Positions 56,664 to 64,000 of a DNA stretch of 64,000 bases are shown here, piece after piece. Origin of the DNA: Fodinicola feengrottensis (lineage in GTDB: Bacteria > Actinomycetota > Actinomycetes > Mycobacteriales > HKI-0501); NCBI RefSeq assembly GCF_010993775.1, contig NZ_WOTO01000013.1:1-64000 (forward strand), written 5' to 3'. The translations under genes were made by a program, and so were the position numbers. Each line of letters begins with the position of its first letter. Position 1 is the first letter of the stretch. Below the pieces are notes generated by a model that was given only the letters and a program-made list of their open reading frames with translations, was not told where the DNA came from and made no database searches.

Positions 56664-56684
56664 TTAGGAAGGTTTCGTTCCTAA
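56664..56684. promoter_or_regulatory. Palindromic operator between VOC and HxlR genes
   Basis: TTAGGAA (56664-56670) and TTCCTAA (56678-56684) form a perfect inverted repeat with a seven-base centre, inside a wider symmetric region with GACCA at 56658 and TGGTC near 56693. It lies 58 bases from the HxlR start, as expected for an HxlR-type operator. Confidence 0.65.
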
Positions 56685-56741
56685 CTAAAAACTGGTCGCT
56701 CAGGTGCTAAGTTGGAATTAAGGACGTACTAGGGAGTGTGC

Positions 56742-57175
56742 ATGGCCGGCCGGGAGTGCTCGATCGCGAACGCGCTGGCGGTGGTCGGGGAGCGGTGGAG
56801 CCTGCTCGCGCTGCGCGAGGTGATGTTCGGCGAGCGCAGGTTCGACCAGATCGCTCGCAACACCGGCGCCAGCCGGGACATCCTGGCGGCCCGGCTGCGC
56901 AAGCTGGTCGAGGCCGGGGTGCTCGAGAAGCGTCAGTACGAGCAACATCCACCTCGGTACGAATACGTCCCGACTGAGGCCGGTAAAGCCCTGCAGCCGA
57001 TCCTTATGAACCTGATGGAGTGGGGCGATCGGTATGTCACCGAAGGTCCTCCGCCGACCGTCTGGGAACACACCTGCGGCGCCGAGTTGCCGAGTTGCAC
57101 CCCAAGACGGTGTGCGCGAGCTGCGGCCAGCCGGTCGGCAGCGTCCGGCTCGTACGAATGGGCAGGGTTCAGTAG
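56742..57175 (+). CDS. HxlR-family regulator
   Basis: About 145 residues. CSIANALAVVGERWSLLALREVMFGERRFDQIARNTGASRDILAARLRKLVEAGVL is the diagnostic winged helix with its N-terminal Cys. One base slip near 57095 gives the end LHPKTVCASCGQPVG, a CxxC zinc-ribbon tail, with stop at 57175. The first Cys suggests redox or electrophile sensing. It is divergent from the VOC gene and is its likely regulator. Confidence 0.85.
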
Positions 57176-57346
57176 GACGGTCGGCGACCCTTAACAACCC
57201 GAACGCAACTTTTGTCCCTTGCTGATACCGAAAAATCTCCGTTTTTCGTTGCTATTCCCGCACAACCCCGCTATCGGATGCGAAGCTGCACAGCGTTCCC
57301 CCCGCTCACGCCCGGATTTCCGGGCGTCGTCGCCATGGAGGCATGC

Positions 57347-58069
57347 ATGTCCGCCGCACCCTCGCGATCCGTGACCCGCAGAGTGTTTTCCGCCGCAGCA
57401 TTGGGAATTGGCGTCTTCCTGACGCTCGCCGCCGGCGCCACCCCGGCCGCTGCCGCCGCCCATCCACATCCCGCCGACACCCAGGTCCGCAACCACGCGG
57501 ACTCCGCCTGGGGCGGCTACGCGATCGAGCGAGGCGGCACCACCGTCACCACCACCTGGGTCAATCCGACGGTGAAATGCGCCGGAAACGTCAACTCGGT
57601 GTGGGCCGGTTTTGACGGCTACGGCACGAACACCGTCGAGCAGATCGGCATCGACCTCGACTGCAGTTCGGGACAGGCCCAATACCTGCCGTGGTACGAA
57701 ATGTATCCGCGCGACTCGATCTACTTCACCGAGACCACCCGGGCCGGCGACACCATGACCGCGACCGTCGTTCACAACAGTGGCACCTCGTACACACTGA
57801 CGCTGGCGGACCGTACGCAGAACTGGAGCCGGACGTTCCACGACTCGCTCTCCGGTGCGCAAGATGCCACCGCTGAGGTCATCATGGAGCGGTTGGACAC
57901 GCACGTGGACAACTTCGGCTCGGTGACCTTCACGAACTGTCAGCTGGACGGGAAGTCGTTCGCCAGCTATGCGGCCCAGTCCGTGGTGATTACGCACGGA
58001 AGTACGCAGCAGGCCAAGCCCGGAGCACTTTCCGGCGGCACCTTCAAAATGACCTGGCTGCACATCTGA
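57347..58069 (+). CDS. G1-family (eqolisin-like) glutamic endopeptidase, secreted
   Basis: Intact, 240 residues. A Tat-like signal (TRRVFSAAALGIGVFLTLAAG) with cleavage near residue 38. The mature part reads SAWGGYAIERG, TTTWVNPTVKC, VWAGFDGYGTNTVEQIGIDLDC and YLPWYEMYP. The Gln in EQIGID and the Glu in WYEMYP are the catalytic pair of G1 peptidases. It is an acid-active enzyme by family. GGAGG precedes the ATG at 57347. A second, S53-type, acid peptidase gene lies at 61850. Confidence 0.8.
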   Translation: MSAAPSRSVTRRVFSAAALGIGVFLTLAAGATPAAAAAHPHPADTQVRNHADSAWGGYAIERGGTTVTTTWVNPTVKCAGNVNSVWAGFDGYGTNTVEQIGIDLDCSSGQAQYLPWYEMYPRDSIYFTETTRAGDTMTATVVHNSGTSYTLTLADRTQNWSRTFHDSLSGAQDATAEVIMERLDTHVDNFGSVTFTNCQLDGKSFASYAAQSVVITHGSTQQAKPGALSGGTFKMTWLHI

Positions 58070-58111
58070 TTTCGTTGATCCCGTACTTATCTCGGGATGA
58101 GTGCGGGATCT

Positions 58112-59581
58112 CTAGCGCCCGATGATGCGCTCCGCGGCCAGTCGACCAGAGACCAGCACCATCGGCACTCCCACCCCCGGTTGGGTTCCGGAGCCGACAA
58201 AGACGACGTTCTCCATCAGCAGGTTCGACGGCCGCATCGGCCCGGTCTGGGCAAACGTGTGCGCTAACGCGAACGGTGTTCCCATCGCCATCCCGGCCGC
58301 CGCCCAGTCGTCCGGCGTGACGAGGTGGCGGACCTCGGTGGCATCGGTCAGTCCTGGGTAGCCGCGCTTTTCCAGCTCCACCAAAATCTCGTCCGCATAA
58401 CGCTTTCCGGTACGCGCCCAGTCGATGGGCGCGGTCAGGTTGGGCACTGGGGCCAGCACGTAGTACGTCTGTTTTCCGGTTGGCGCCACCGAAGGATCGG
58501 TGCGGCTGGGGTTGCTAACCAGTAGCGACGGGTCGCTCATCACACGTCCCTGGCGGGTGATCTCGTCGAAGGTCCGCCGCCAGGCCGGCCGCCGAAGTGG
58601 ATGTTGTGGTGTGCGGCGCCCTGATAGTGCTTGCTGGCGCCGATGTGGAGCAGGACGCACGACGGTGAATAGCGCAGCGGGCGTCGAAGCGGTCGGTTCA
58701 GAAGGTCGCGGCGGGCGACCGGGAGGTCGGGGTTGAGGACGACGACGTCGGCGGGGATGCGGTCGCCGTCCGCGGTGCGTACCGCACGGGCGCGTCCGTT
58801 GACGACTTCGACGCTGGTGACTTCCCGGTCGTAATGGATGTCGACGCCGTGTTTCGCGGCCACCGCTGCCATCGCGACCGGTACGGCGTGCATGCCGCCA
58901 CGCGGGAAGTAGACCCCGGCGACGGTGTCCAAATAGGAGATGACCGCGTAGAGGGCGAGCGCCCGGTGCGGTGGCACGCCGGCGTACAAGGCCTGGAAGG
59001 AAAAGATCCGCCGCGTCCGGGGATTCTCGAAGAACTGGTTGATTTTCGGTGACAGCCGACCAAAACCACCGGCCAGCGCCAGTCGCGCGAGCGGACGGCC
59101 GAGCAGGTCGAGCGGGGTGTCGAGGTTGCGATCGATGAACGTGTTCCACTCGATGTCGAAGAGCGACCGCGAATAGTCGATAAATCGTCGATAGCCGTCC
59201 GCCTCCCGTGGGCCGCAGACCCGGGCGATTTCCTCGGCGGTGTCCCGAACCTGCGCTCGTACGTCCAAAGTGGACCCATCCGGGAAGTGCGCGCGATAGG
59301 CCGGGTCGAGCCGGACCAGGTCCAGCCAGTCGGACATCTTTTCTTCCACCGCGGCGAAAGTGTCATCGATCGATCAGCTGCGGCATGGTGAGCACGGTCG
59401 GCCCGGTGTCGAAGCGATAGCCGCCATCCACCAGTTGACCGGCCCGGCCGCCCGGCTGGTCGGCCCGCTCCAACACGGTGACTTGTCGCCCGGCGCCGGC
59501 CAGCCGAATCGCGCAGGCCAGTCCGCCCAGGCCCGCGCCGACGACGACGATCTGGTTCGTACGCCCCACCACCGTGCGCAT
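58112..59581 (-). CDS. Phytoene desaturase-like FAD oxidoreductase
   Basis: About 490 residues. The FAD-binding start is VVVGAGLGGLACAIRLAGAGRQVTVLERADQPGGRAG, then YRFDTGPTVLTMPQLI. The C-terminal dinucleotide motif is MENVVFVGSGTQPGVGVPMVLVSGRLAAERI, the CrtI hallmark. Frame changes near 59375 and 58585. The protein desaturates or isomerises carotenoid-like polyenes. It is divergent from the photolyase gene, a common pairing of light-protection functions. Confidence 0.85.
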
Positions 59582-59658
59582 CCGCCGAGGTCTCGCCAGC
59601 GAGAAAGTCTGCCGGCACCGAGCGTATCGTTCCGTGGGCCGAACGAAGAGGAGAGCCG

Positions 59659-60924
59659 ATGCGGACCGCGGTGCTGCTGTTCACCCGTGACCTGCGGCTG
59701 CACGACAATCCCGGGCTCGACCTCGCCCGCCGGTCGGCCGAGCGAGTGGTGCCACTTTTCGTGCTGCACGAGGGTTTGCGGTTCGCGGTGCCGAACCGGA
59801 CGAGGTTCCTGTCCGATTGCTTGGCGGATCTGCGTGACGGGCTGCGCCGACGCGGCGGTGACCTGGTGATCCGGCGCGGCGATCCGGTCGAGGAAACGAT
59901 CCGGTTGGCTCGGGACCAGCACGCGCAGACCGTCGTCGTCGCCAGGGATGTTAGCCGGTACGCCAAAAGACGTGAAGAACGGTTGGCGGCGGCGTGCGCT
60001 GAGCATCGGATTTCGCTGCGTACGGTCGATTCGGTCGGTGTCGTCCCGCCCGGCGCGGTGCACCCGGCGAACGGCGACCATTATAAGGTTTTCACTCCGT
60101 ACTGGCGGGCGTGGTCGGATACCCAGTGGCGAGATTGTCACACCGTACCAAGGAAGATCACGTTGCCGGACGGAATCGACGCTGGGTCGCTGCCAGCGGG
60201 CGACGGCGCTGGCGGCGGCGAGACCATGGCTCGTCGACGGATGAGCCGGTGGTTGGCCGGTGGCATCGCCGACTATCCGAACCGGCACGACGACCTGCCC
60301 GGCGACGCCACGTCACGGCTGTCCGCCGACCTGCATTTTGGTTGCCTGTCACCGGTCGAGCTGGCGACGAAGGCTGGCGCGCACGAGGCGTACGTGCGGC
60401 AGCTCTGCTGGCGGGATTTCCATCTGCAGGTCACCGCCGCCTTCCCGGACCTGCCGACCCGCGACTACCGGCCGCGCCGGCAGGACTGGGTGGACGACCC
60501 GGACGCGTTGGCGGCCTGGCGCGCCGGCCAGACCGGCTATCCGATCATCGACGCCGGCCTGCGCCAACTGCTCGCCGAAGGCTTCATGCACAATCGAGCG
60601 CGGATGCTTGTGGCCTCTTTCCTGACAAAACAGCTCAACGTGCACTGGACGGCCGGCGCCAACCATTTCTTTGATTTGCTCGTCGATGGCGACATCGCCA
60701 ACAACGCCGGCAACTGGCAGTGGATCGCCGGCACCGGAAACGACACCCGGCCGAACCGCCAGTTCAACCCGTTGCGGCAGGCGTACCGCTTCGATCCGGA
60801 CGGGGACTACGTCCGTCGATATGTGCCGGAGTTGGCCTCGGTGCCTGGTGCGGCCGTCCATGAGCCGTGGAAATTCGGCGGTTCGCCGGGATATCCGTCG
60901 CCGCTGGTGGCGCCGCGGGCTTGA
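59659..60924 (+). CDS. phr: Deoxyribodipyrimidine photolyase
   Basis: Intact, 421 residues. The N-terminal antenna domain starts LLFTRDLRLHDNPGL. The FAD domain has HFGCLSPVELATKAG, RQLCWRDFHLQVTA and GYPIIDAGLRQLLAEGFMHNRARMLVASFLTKQL, and the region NNAGNWQWIAGTGNDTRPN. These identify class I CPD photolyases. Uses blue light to repair cyclobutane dimers. CPD against 6-4 specificity is inferred, not proven. GGAGAG precedes the ATG. Confidence 0.9.
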   Translation: MRTAVLLFTRDLRLHDNPGLDLARRSAERVVPLFVLHEGLRFAVPNRTRFLSDCLADLRDGLRRRGGDLVIRRGDPVEETIRLARDQHAQTVVVARDVSRYAKRREERLAAACAEHRISLRTVDSVGVVPPGAVHPANGDHYKVFTPYWRAWSDTQWRDCHTVPRKITLPDGIDAGSLPAGDGAGGGETMARRRMSRWLAGGIADYPNRHDDLPGDATSRLSADLHFGCLSPVELATKAGAHEAYVRQLCWRDFHLQVTAAFPDLPTRDYRPRRQDWVDDPDALAAWRAGQTGYPIIDAGLRQLLAEGFMHNRARMLVASFLTKQLNVHWTAGANHFFDLLVDGDIANNAGNWQWIAGTGNDTRPNRQFNPLRQAYRFDPDGDYVRRYVPELASVPGAAVHEPWKFGGSPGYPSPLVAPRA

Positions 60925-60988
60925 CCTTGTCATTGGTGTCAGCCTTTAGCCTGCGGAGGACTCAGCCGCGCAAGCAAGGAGACACGAA

Positions 60989-61622
60989 ATGCCAGGAGCA
61001 GTGGTGATCGGCGCCGGACCGGGGATTGGTCGGTCCGTCGCCCTCCGGTTCGCCCGGGAAGGCCTGCCGGTCGCGGTGATCTCGCGTCGAAAAACCGCAG
61101 GCCCTGGCCGATGAGATCACCGGTGTACGAGCGGTCGCCCTGGCCGCCGACAGCGCGGACGACACCGCCCTGCGTGCCGCTCTGGACGCGGCGGCCGCCG
61201 AGTTGGGCCCGCCGGACGTCGTCGTCTACAACGCGGCGATCATTCAGGCGGACGCCCCGGGAGAGTTGTCCGTACGTGCTCATAAGGACGCTTGGGCCGT
61301 CAACGTCGTCGGCGCGATCACCGCCGCCGCGCACGTCGCTCCGGCAATGGTCGAGCGCGGCGCCGGCACCTTCCTGGTCACCGGCGGGATGCCCGACCCC
61401 AGTCCGGACTACGTGAGCCTGTCGCTCGGAAAGGCCGGCATCCGGGCGCTCGTCGACCTGCTCGCCCAGCGCTACGACCCGGCCGGCGTCCATTTCGCGT
61501 CGGTGACCGTCGGCGGCGCGGTCGCTCCAGGCGGCCCGTACGACCCAGACGACATCGCCGAGCACTACTGGCGGCTGCACACCCAACCCCGCGACCAGTG
61601 GGAACGCGAGATCCGCGTTTAG
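60989..61622 (+). CDS. Short-chain dehydrogenase/reductase
   Basis: About 210 residues. VIGAGPGIGRSVALRFAREG is the cofactor motif; one base slip near 61090 joins it to LADEITGVRAVALAADSADD, then VVYNAAI and MPDPSPDYVSLSLGKAG. The catalytic Lys lies in the SLGK segment and the Tyr spacing is longer than the classical YxxxK, a variant seen in one SDR group. CAAGGAGAC precedes the ATG. Confidence 0.8.
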
Positions 61623-61849
61623 CAGCAGCTTTGAGTTCGTACGGGACAGTGACGATCGGCGATATCTGTTGACAACTGGCCCATTGTTCGGCCTGTGACC
61701 AGGGCCGATGCGGTACGAACCGGAGCCTTTGGGTAAGTCCTGGAACCTTCACTAAAACCTGCGCCGCAGCCGCCGGTCCGACCTACCGTGCCGTCTGTCC
61801 AGCCGGGCCCCGCGGGTCCGGTCGTCGCAACGGTTTGTTGGAGGACACG
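61623..61849 (+). other. Intergenic region before the S53 peptidase gene
   Basis: No gene supported. TTGACA at 61669 with a weaker AT-containing word about 17-20 bases on could be the promoter of the peptidase gene. No hairpin of note was found after the SDR. Confidence 0.35.
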
Positions 61850-64000
61850 ATGGCGCATGCCCTGTTCCGGCGGACGGCCGCGGTCGCGGCTGGTCTGGCC
61901 GCGATCGCCGCGCTCGCCCCGCTGACGGCGGCGGCGAGTCCGGCGGCCGCCGCCGCTCGAACGCCGCTGGCCGACCACGGTCCGTCGGTGCCGGCCGGGT
62001 CGCACCGCGACGGCCCGTTGAGCACCAGCCAACGGCTCGGCCTGGCGATTTCGCTGCGGCCACACGACGAGGCAGGACTCACCAACTTCGTTGCCGCTGT
62101 TAGCAATCCCGCGTCACCTGCCTATCGACACTACTTGACCTCAGACCAGTACGGCCGGTATTTCGGGCCGCGACAGTCCGATGTGGACAAGGTGCGGGCG
62201 TATCTGAAAGACAGCGGGCTGACGGTGACCGCGGTGTCCGGCAACCGCCAGGTGGTCGACGCCACCGGCACCGCGGACCAGGTCAAGGCAGCCTTCGGCA
62301 CGGGGATCAGTGACTACGCGGGGAAGAACGGCCAGCACTTCTATGCCAACGACTCCGCGCCATCGGTGCCATCGTCACTGGCCAGTACGATCCGTGGCGT
62401 CGCTGGTTTGACGAATCAGCAGGCCGTTTTTCCGGTGAGTACGCCGGCGGGGCCGGGCGGCCCGGGCGGCGGATACACCCCCGCGCAGCTGCGCACGGCA
62501 TATTCGATGAAGTCGCTTTCGGCTTCGTACAACGGATCCGGGCAGACCGTCGGACTGATCGAATTTGACGCCTTCAAACAGTCCGACCTCACCGCGTGGA
62601 CGAATTATTACAGCCAGCCAGCCCGCGGTGACGCCGACCGTCGTGCCGATCGACGGCGGAGTGTCGGGCCCTGGCAGCAACCAGCTGGAGGTCACGCTCG
62701 ATGTCGAAGCGGTCGCGGCCACCGCGCCGGGCGCGAAACAGGTCGTTTACGAGGCCGGAAACACCGACAGCGCCTGGGTGGACGAAATGGCCAAGATCGC
62801 CAGCGACAACGCCATCACGGTGTTGTCCGGTTCCTGGTTGAACGGCGAGAAATGCGCGTCCGCGCCGATCCAGGCGTCACACGACTCGTACACCCAAATG
62901 GCCGCGCAGGGCATCACGATGCTGTCCGCATCCGGGGACTGGGGAGCGACCGGCTGCGGCTACAACGGCGACAATTCCACTGTTGAGACCGATTTCCCGG
63001 CCAGCGATCCACTGTTCACCGGGGTGGGTGGCACCCAGCTGCGGACCAGCGACAGCGCCGGCACCTACCAGTCCGAGTCGTGCTGGAACCAGGGCTCGTC
63101 CGGCAACACCCGGTCCGGCGGCGGCTATTCGTCGATTTTCGCCAAACCTGACTGGCAGCCCGGCAGCAACGCGTACCGGTCGGTGCCCGATGTGGCGCTG
63201 CTTGCCGACTATGGAGCCGGCGCGCTTTCGGTCTACATGAACGGAAACTGGGAGGACGTGGGTGGCACCAGTTTGTCGTCGCCACTGTGGGCCGGCTATA
63301 TCGCGATGGTCAACGAAAAAGCCACGGCCGGCGGGAAGAGCAATGTTGGTGCGATCAACCCCACCGTTTACTCGGTCGCTCAGTCTTCTCAGTATTCCTC
63401 GACTTTCCGGGACGTGACGGCCGGGAACAACGGCACGTACAACGCTGGCACCGGCTATGACCTGTGTACGGGCTGGGGTTCGATGCAGGGCGACAACCTG
63501 GCGGACCCGCTCGCGAACGGTGCCGGACCGGCCCCGACCAACGACTTTTCGATGTCCGCAAGCCCTTCCTCGGTCACCGTCGATCCCGGTAAGTCGGTCA
63601 CCACGACGGTGGGTACGACCGTGACGAAGGGCAGCGCCGAGAGCGTCGCGCTGTCCGCGACGGGCCTGCCCACCGGCGTGACCGCGACCTTCGACCCGAC
63701 TTCGGTGACGGCCGGCCAGTCCTCGACACTGACTTTGACGGCCGCTGCCTCAGCAACCGGTGGCACCAGCAATATCAGTGTCAGTGGGAAAAGTACCGAC
63801 GTGACGCACTCAGCCGCGGTCGCGTTGACGGTCACCGGGGGCTCACCCGGCGGCCAGCTCACCGTCGCTGACCCGGGCTTGCAGTTCACCCAGCACGGCC
63901 AGTCCGTGACGCTCCCGATGCGGGCGACCGGCGGCACCGGCTCGTACGCGTGGTCAGCCAGCGGCCTGCCGGCCGGGTTGTCTGTTGATTCGCGCAGCGG
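61850..64000 (+). CDS. S53 family (sedolisin/kumamolisin-like) secreted peptidase, cut by the window end
   Basis: Over 710 residues inside the window and still open. Signal peptide (TAAVAAGLAAIAALAPLTAAA), a pro-domain (LGLAISLRPHDEAGLTNFVAAV; HYLTSDQYGRYFGP) and the catalytic domain. The Glu-Asp pair lies in QLEVTLDVEAV, the oxyanion Asp in SGDWGATGCG and the nucleophile Ser in GGTSLSSPLWAG. A base slip near 62625 splits the gene. After the catalytic domain come Ig-like repeats (FSMSASPSSVTVDPG). GGAGGACACG sits ahead of the ATG. Acid-active, pepstatin-insensitive serine-carboxyl peptidase by family. Confidence 0.85.

Noticed and set aside
1..64000. Programmed frameshifting as the cause of the many split genes
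   Set aside because: The sites differ from gene to gene, lack a common slippery motif with downstream structure, and affect unrelated families, so sequence error is simpler.
1..64000. tRNA or rRNA genes
   Set aside because: I found no cloverleaf with a GTTCGA-type T-loop and CCA-proximal stem in the right spacing, and no rRNA core words. A tRNAscan run would settle it.

Overview
The window is high-GC DNA with dense gene packing, ATGA/GTGA stop-start overlaps, GTG and TTG starts, Tat and lipoprotein signals, and families typical of Actinomycetota (HxlR and TetR regulators, LLM flavin monooxygenases, cysteine-rich leader peptides, YqeB-like protein). It is a soil-type actinobacterium. I cannot name the genus, although the strong preference for the word CGTACG recalls Kribbella- or Fodinicola-like genomes. 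About half of the larger genes are split between reading frames, often at homopolymers, while the protein similarity runs on across the break. I read most of these as single-base sequence errors and annotate each such gene as one locus with the break noted. They should not be counted as real pseudogenes without resequencing.

Layout. 1-1.7 kb: left-truncated IS21-type element with a scrambled istA/istB junction, followed by a small SEC-C protein and a decayed SRPBCC fragment. 2.7-4.0 kb: three tandem paralogues of a tiny, very acidic protein made of calcium-loop-like repeats, each with the same upstream element. 4.1-11.4 kb (minus strand): SWIM protein, DUF5691, MoxR AAA ATPase, DUF5682 and VWA operon. 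11.5-16.4 kb: cysteine leader peptide, then three LLM monooxygenases, an FMN reductase and a flavin reductase (organosulfur use). 16.5-23.2 kb: PAP2 phosphatase, DUF1800/DUF1501 pair, two-component system, VapBC-like pair, channel-like membrane protein. 23.7-27.9 kb: a DMT-transporter/glycosyltransferase fusion, an alpha/beta hydrolase and a second glycosyltransferase. 27.9-34.2 kb: an Ada-AlkA-type protein lacking its C-terminus, monooxygenase, PEP-mutase family enzyme, aldo-keto reductase plus TetR with a clear operator, HhH-GPD glycosylase, GH3 lipoprotein. 34.2-40.6 kb: HAD-GH65 phosphorylase, STAS protein, NmrA-like reductase with divergent AraC regulator, SnoaL-like protein. 40.9-43.8 kb: second cysteine leader peptide and an ssuABC-type importer. 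43.8-49.8 kb: two XRE regulators, then a copper locus (CopD, two cupredoxins, a new-looking paired His-rich domain) and homocysteine methyltransferase. 50.1-50.9 kb: a patch of foreign-looking composition. 51-64 kb: SDRs, regulators, GH20 hexosaminidase preceded by a (CGTACC)24 tract, G1 and S53 acid peptidases, phytoene desaturase-like enzyme and photolyase.

How it fits together. The two cysteine leader peptides sit in front of the sulfonate importer and of the flavin-dependent desulfonation enzymes, so the two distant loci look like one cysteine-responsive sulfur-scavenging regulon. CopD, the cupredoxins and the paired-repeat secreted proteins form an envelope copper module. The most novel-looking items are the three acidic calcium-loop proteins with their shared cis element, the paired His-rich domain of the copper locus, and the DMT-GT fusion. 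No tRNA, rRNA or CRISPR array was seen.
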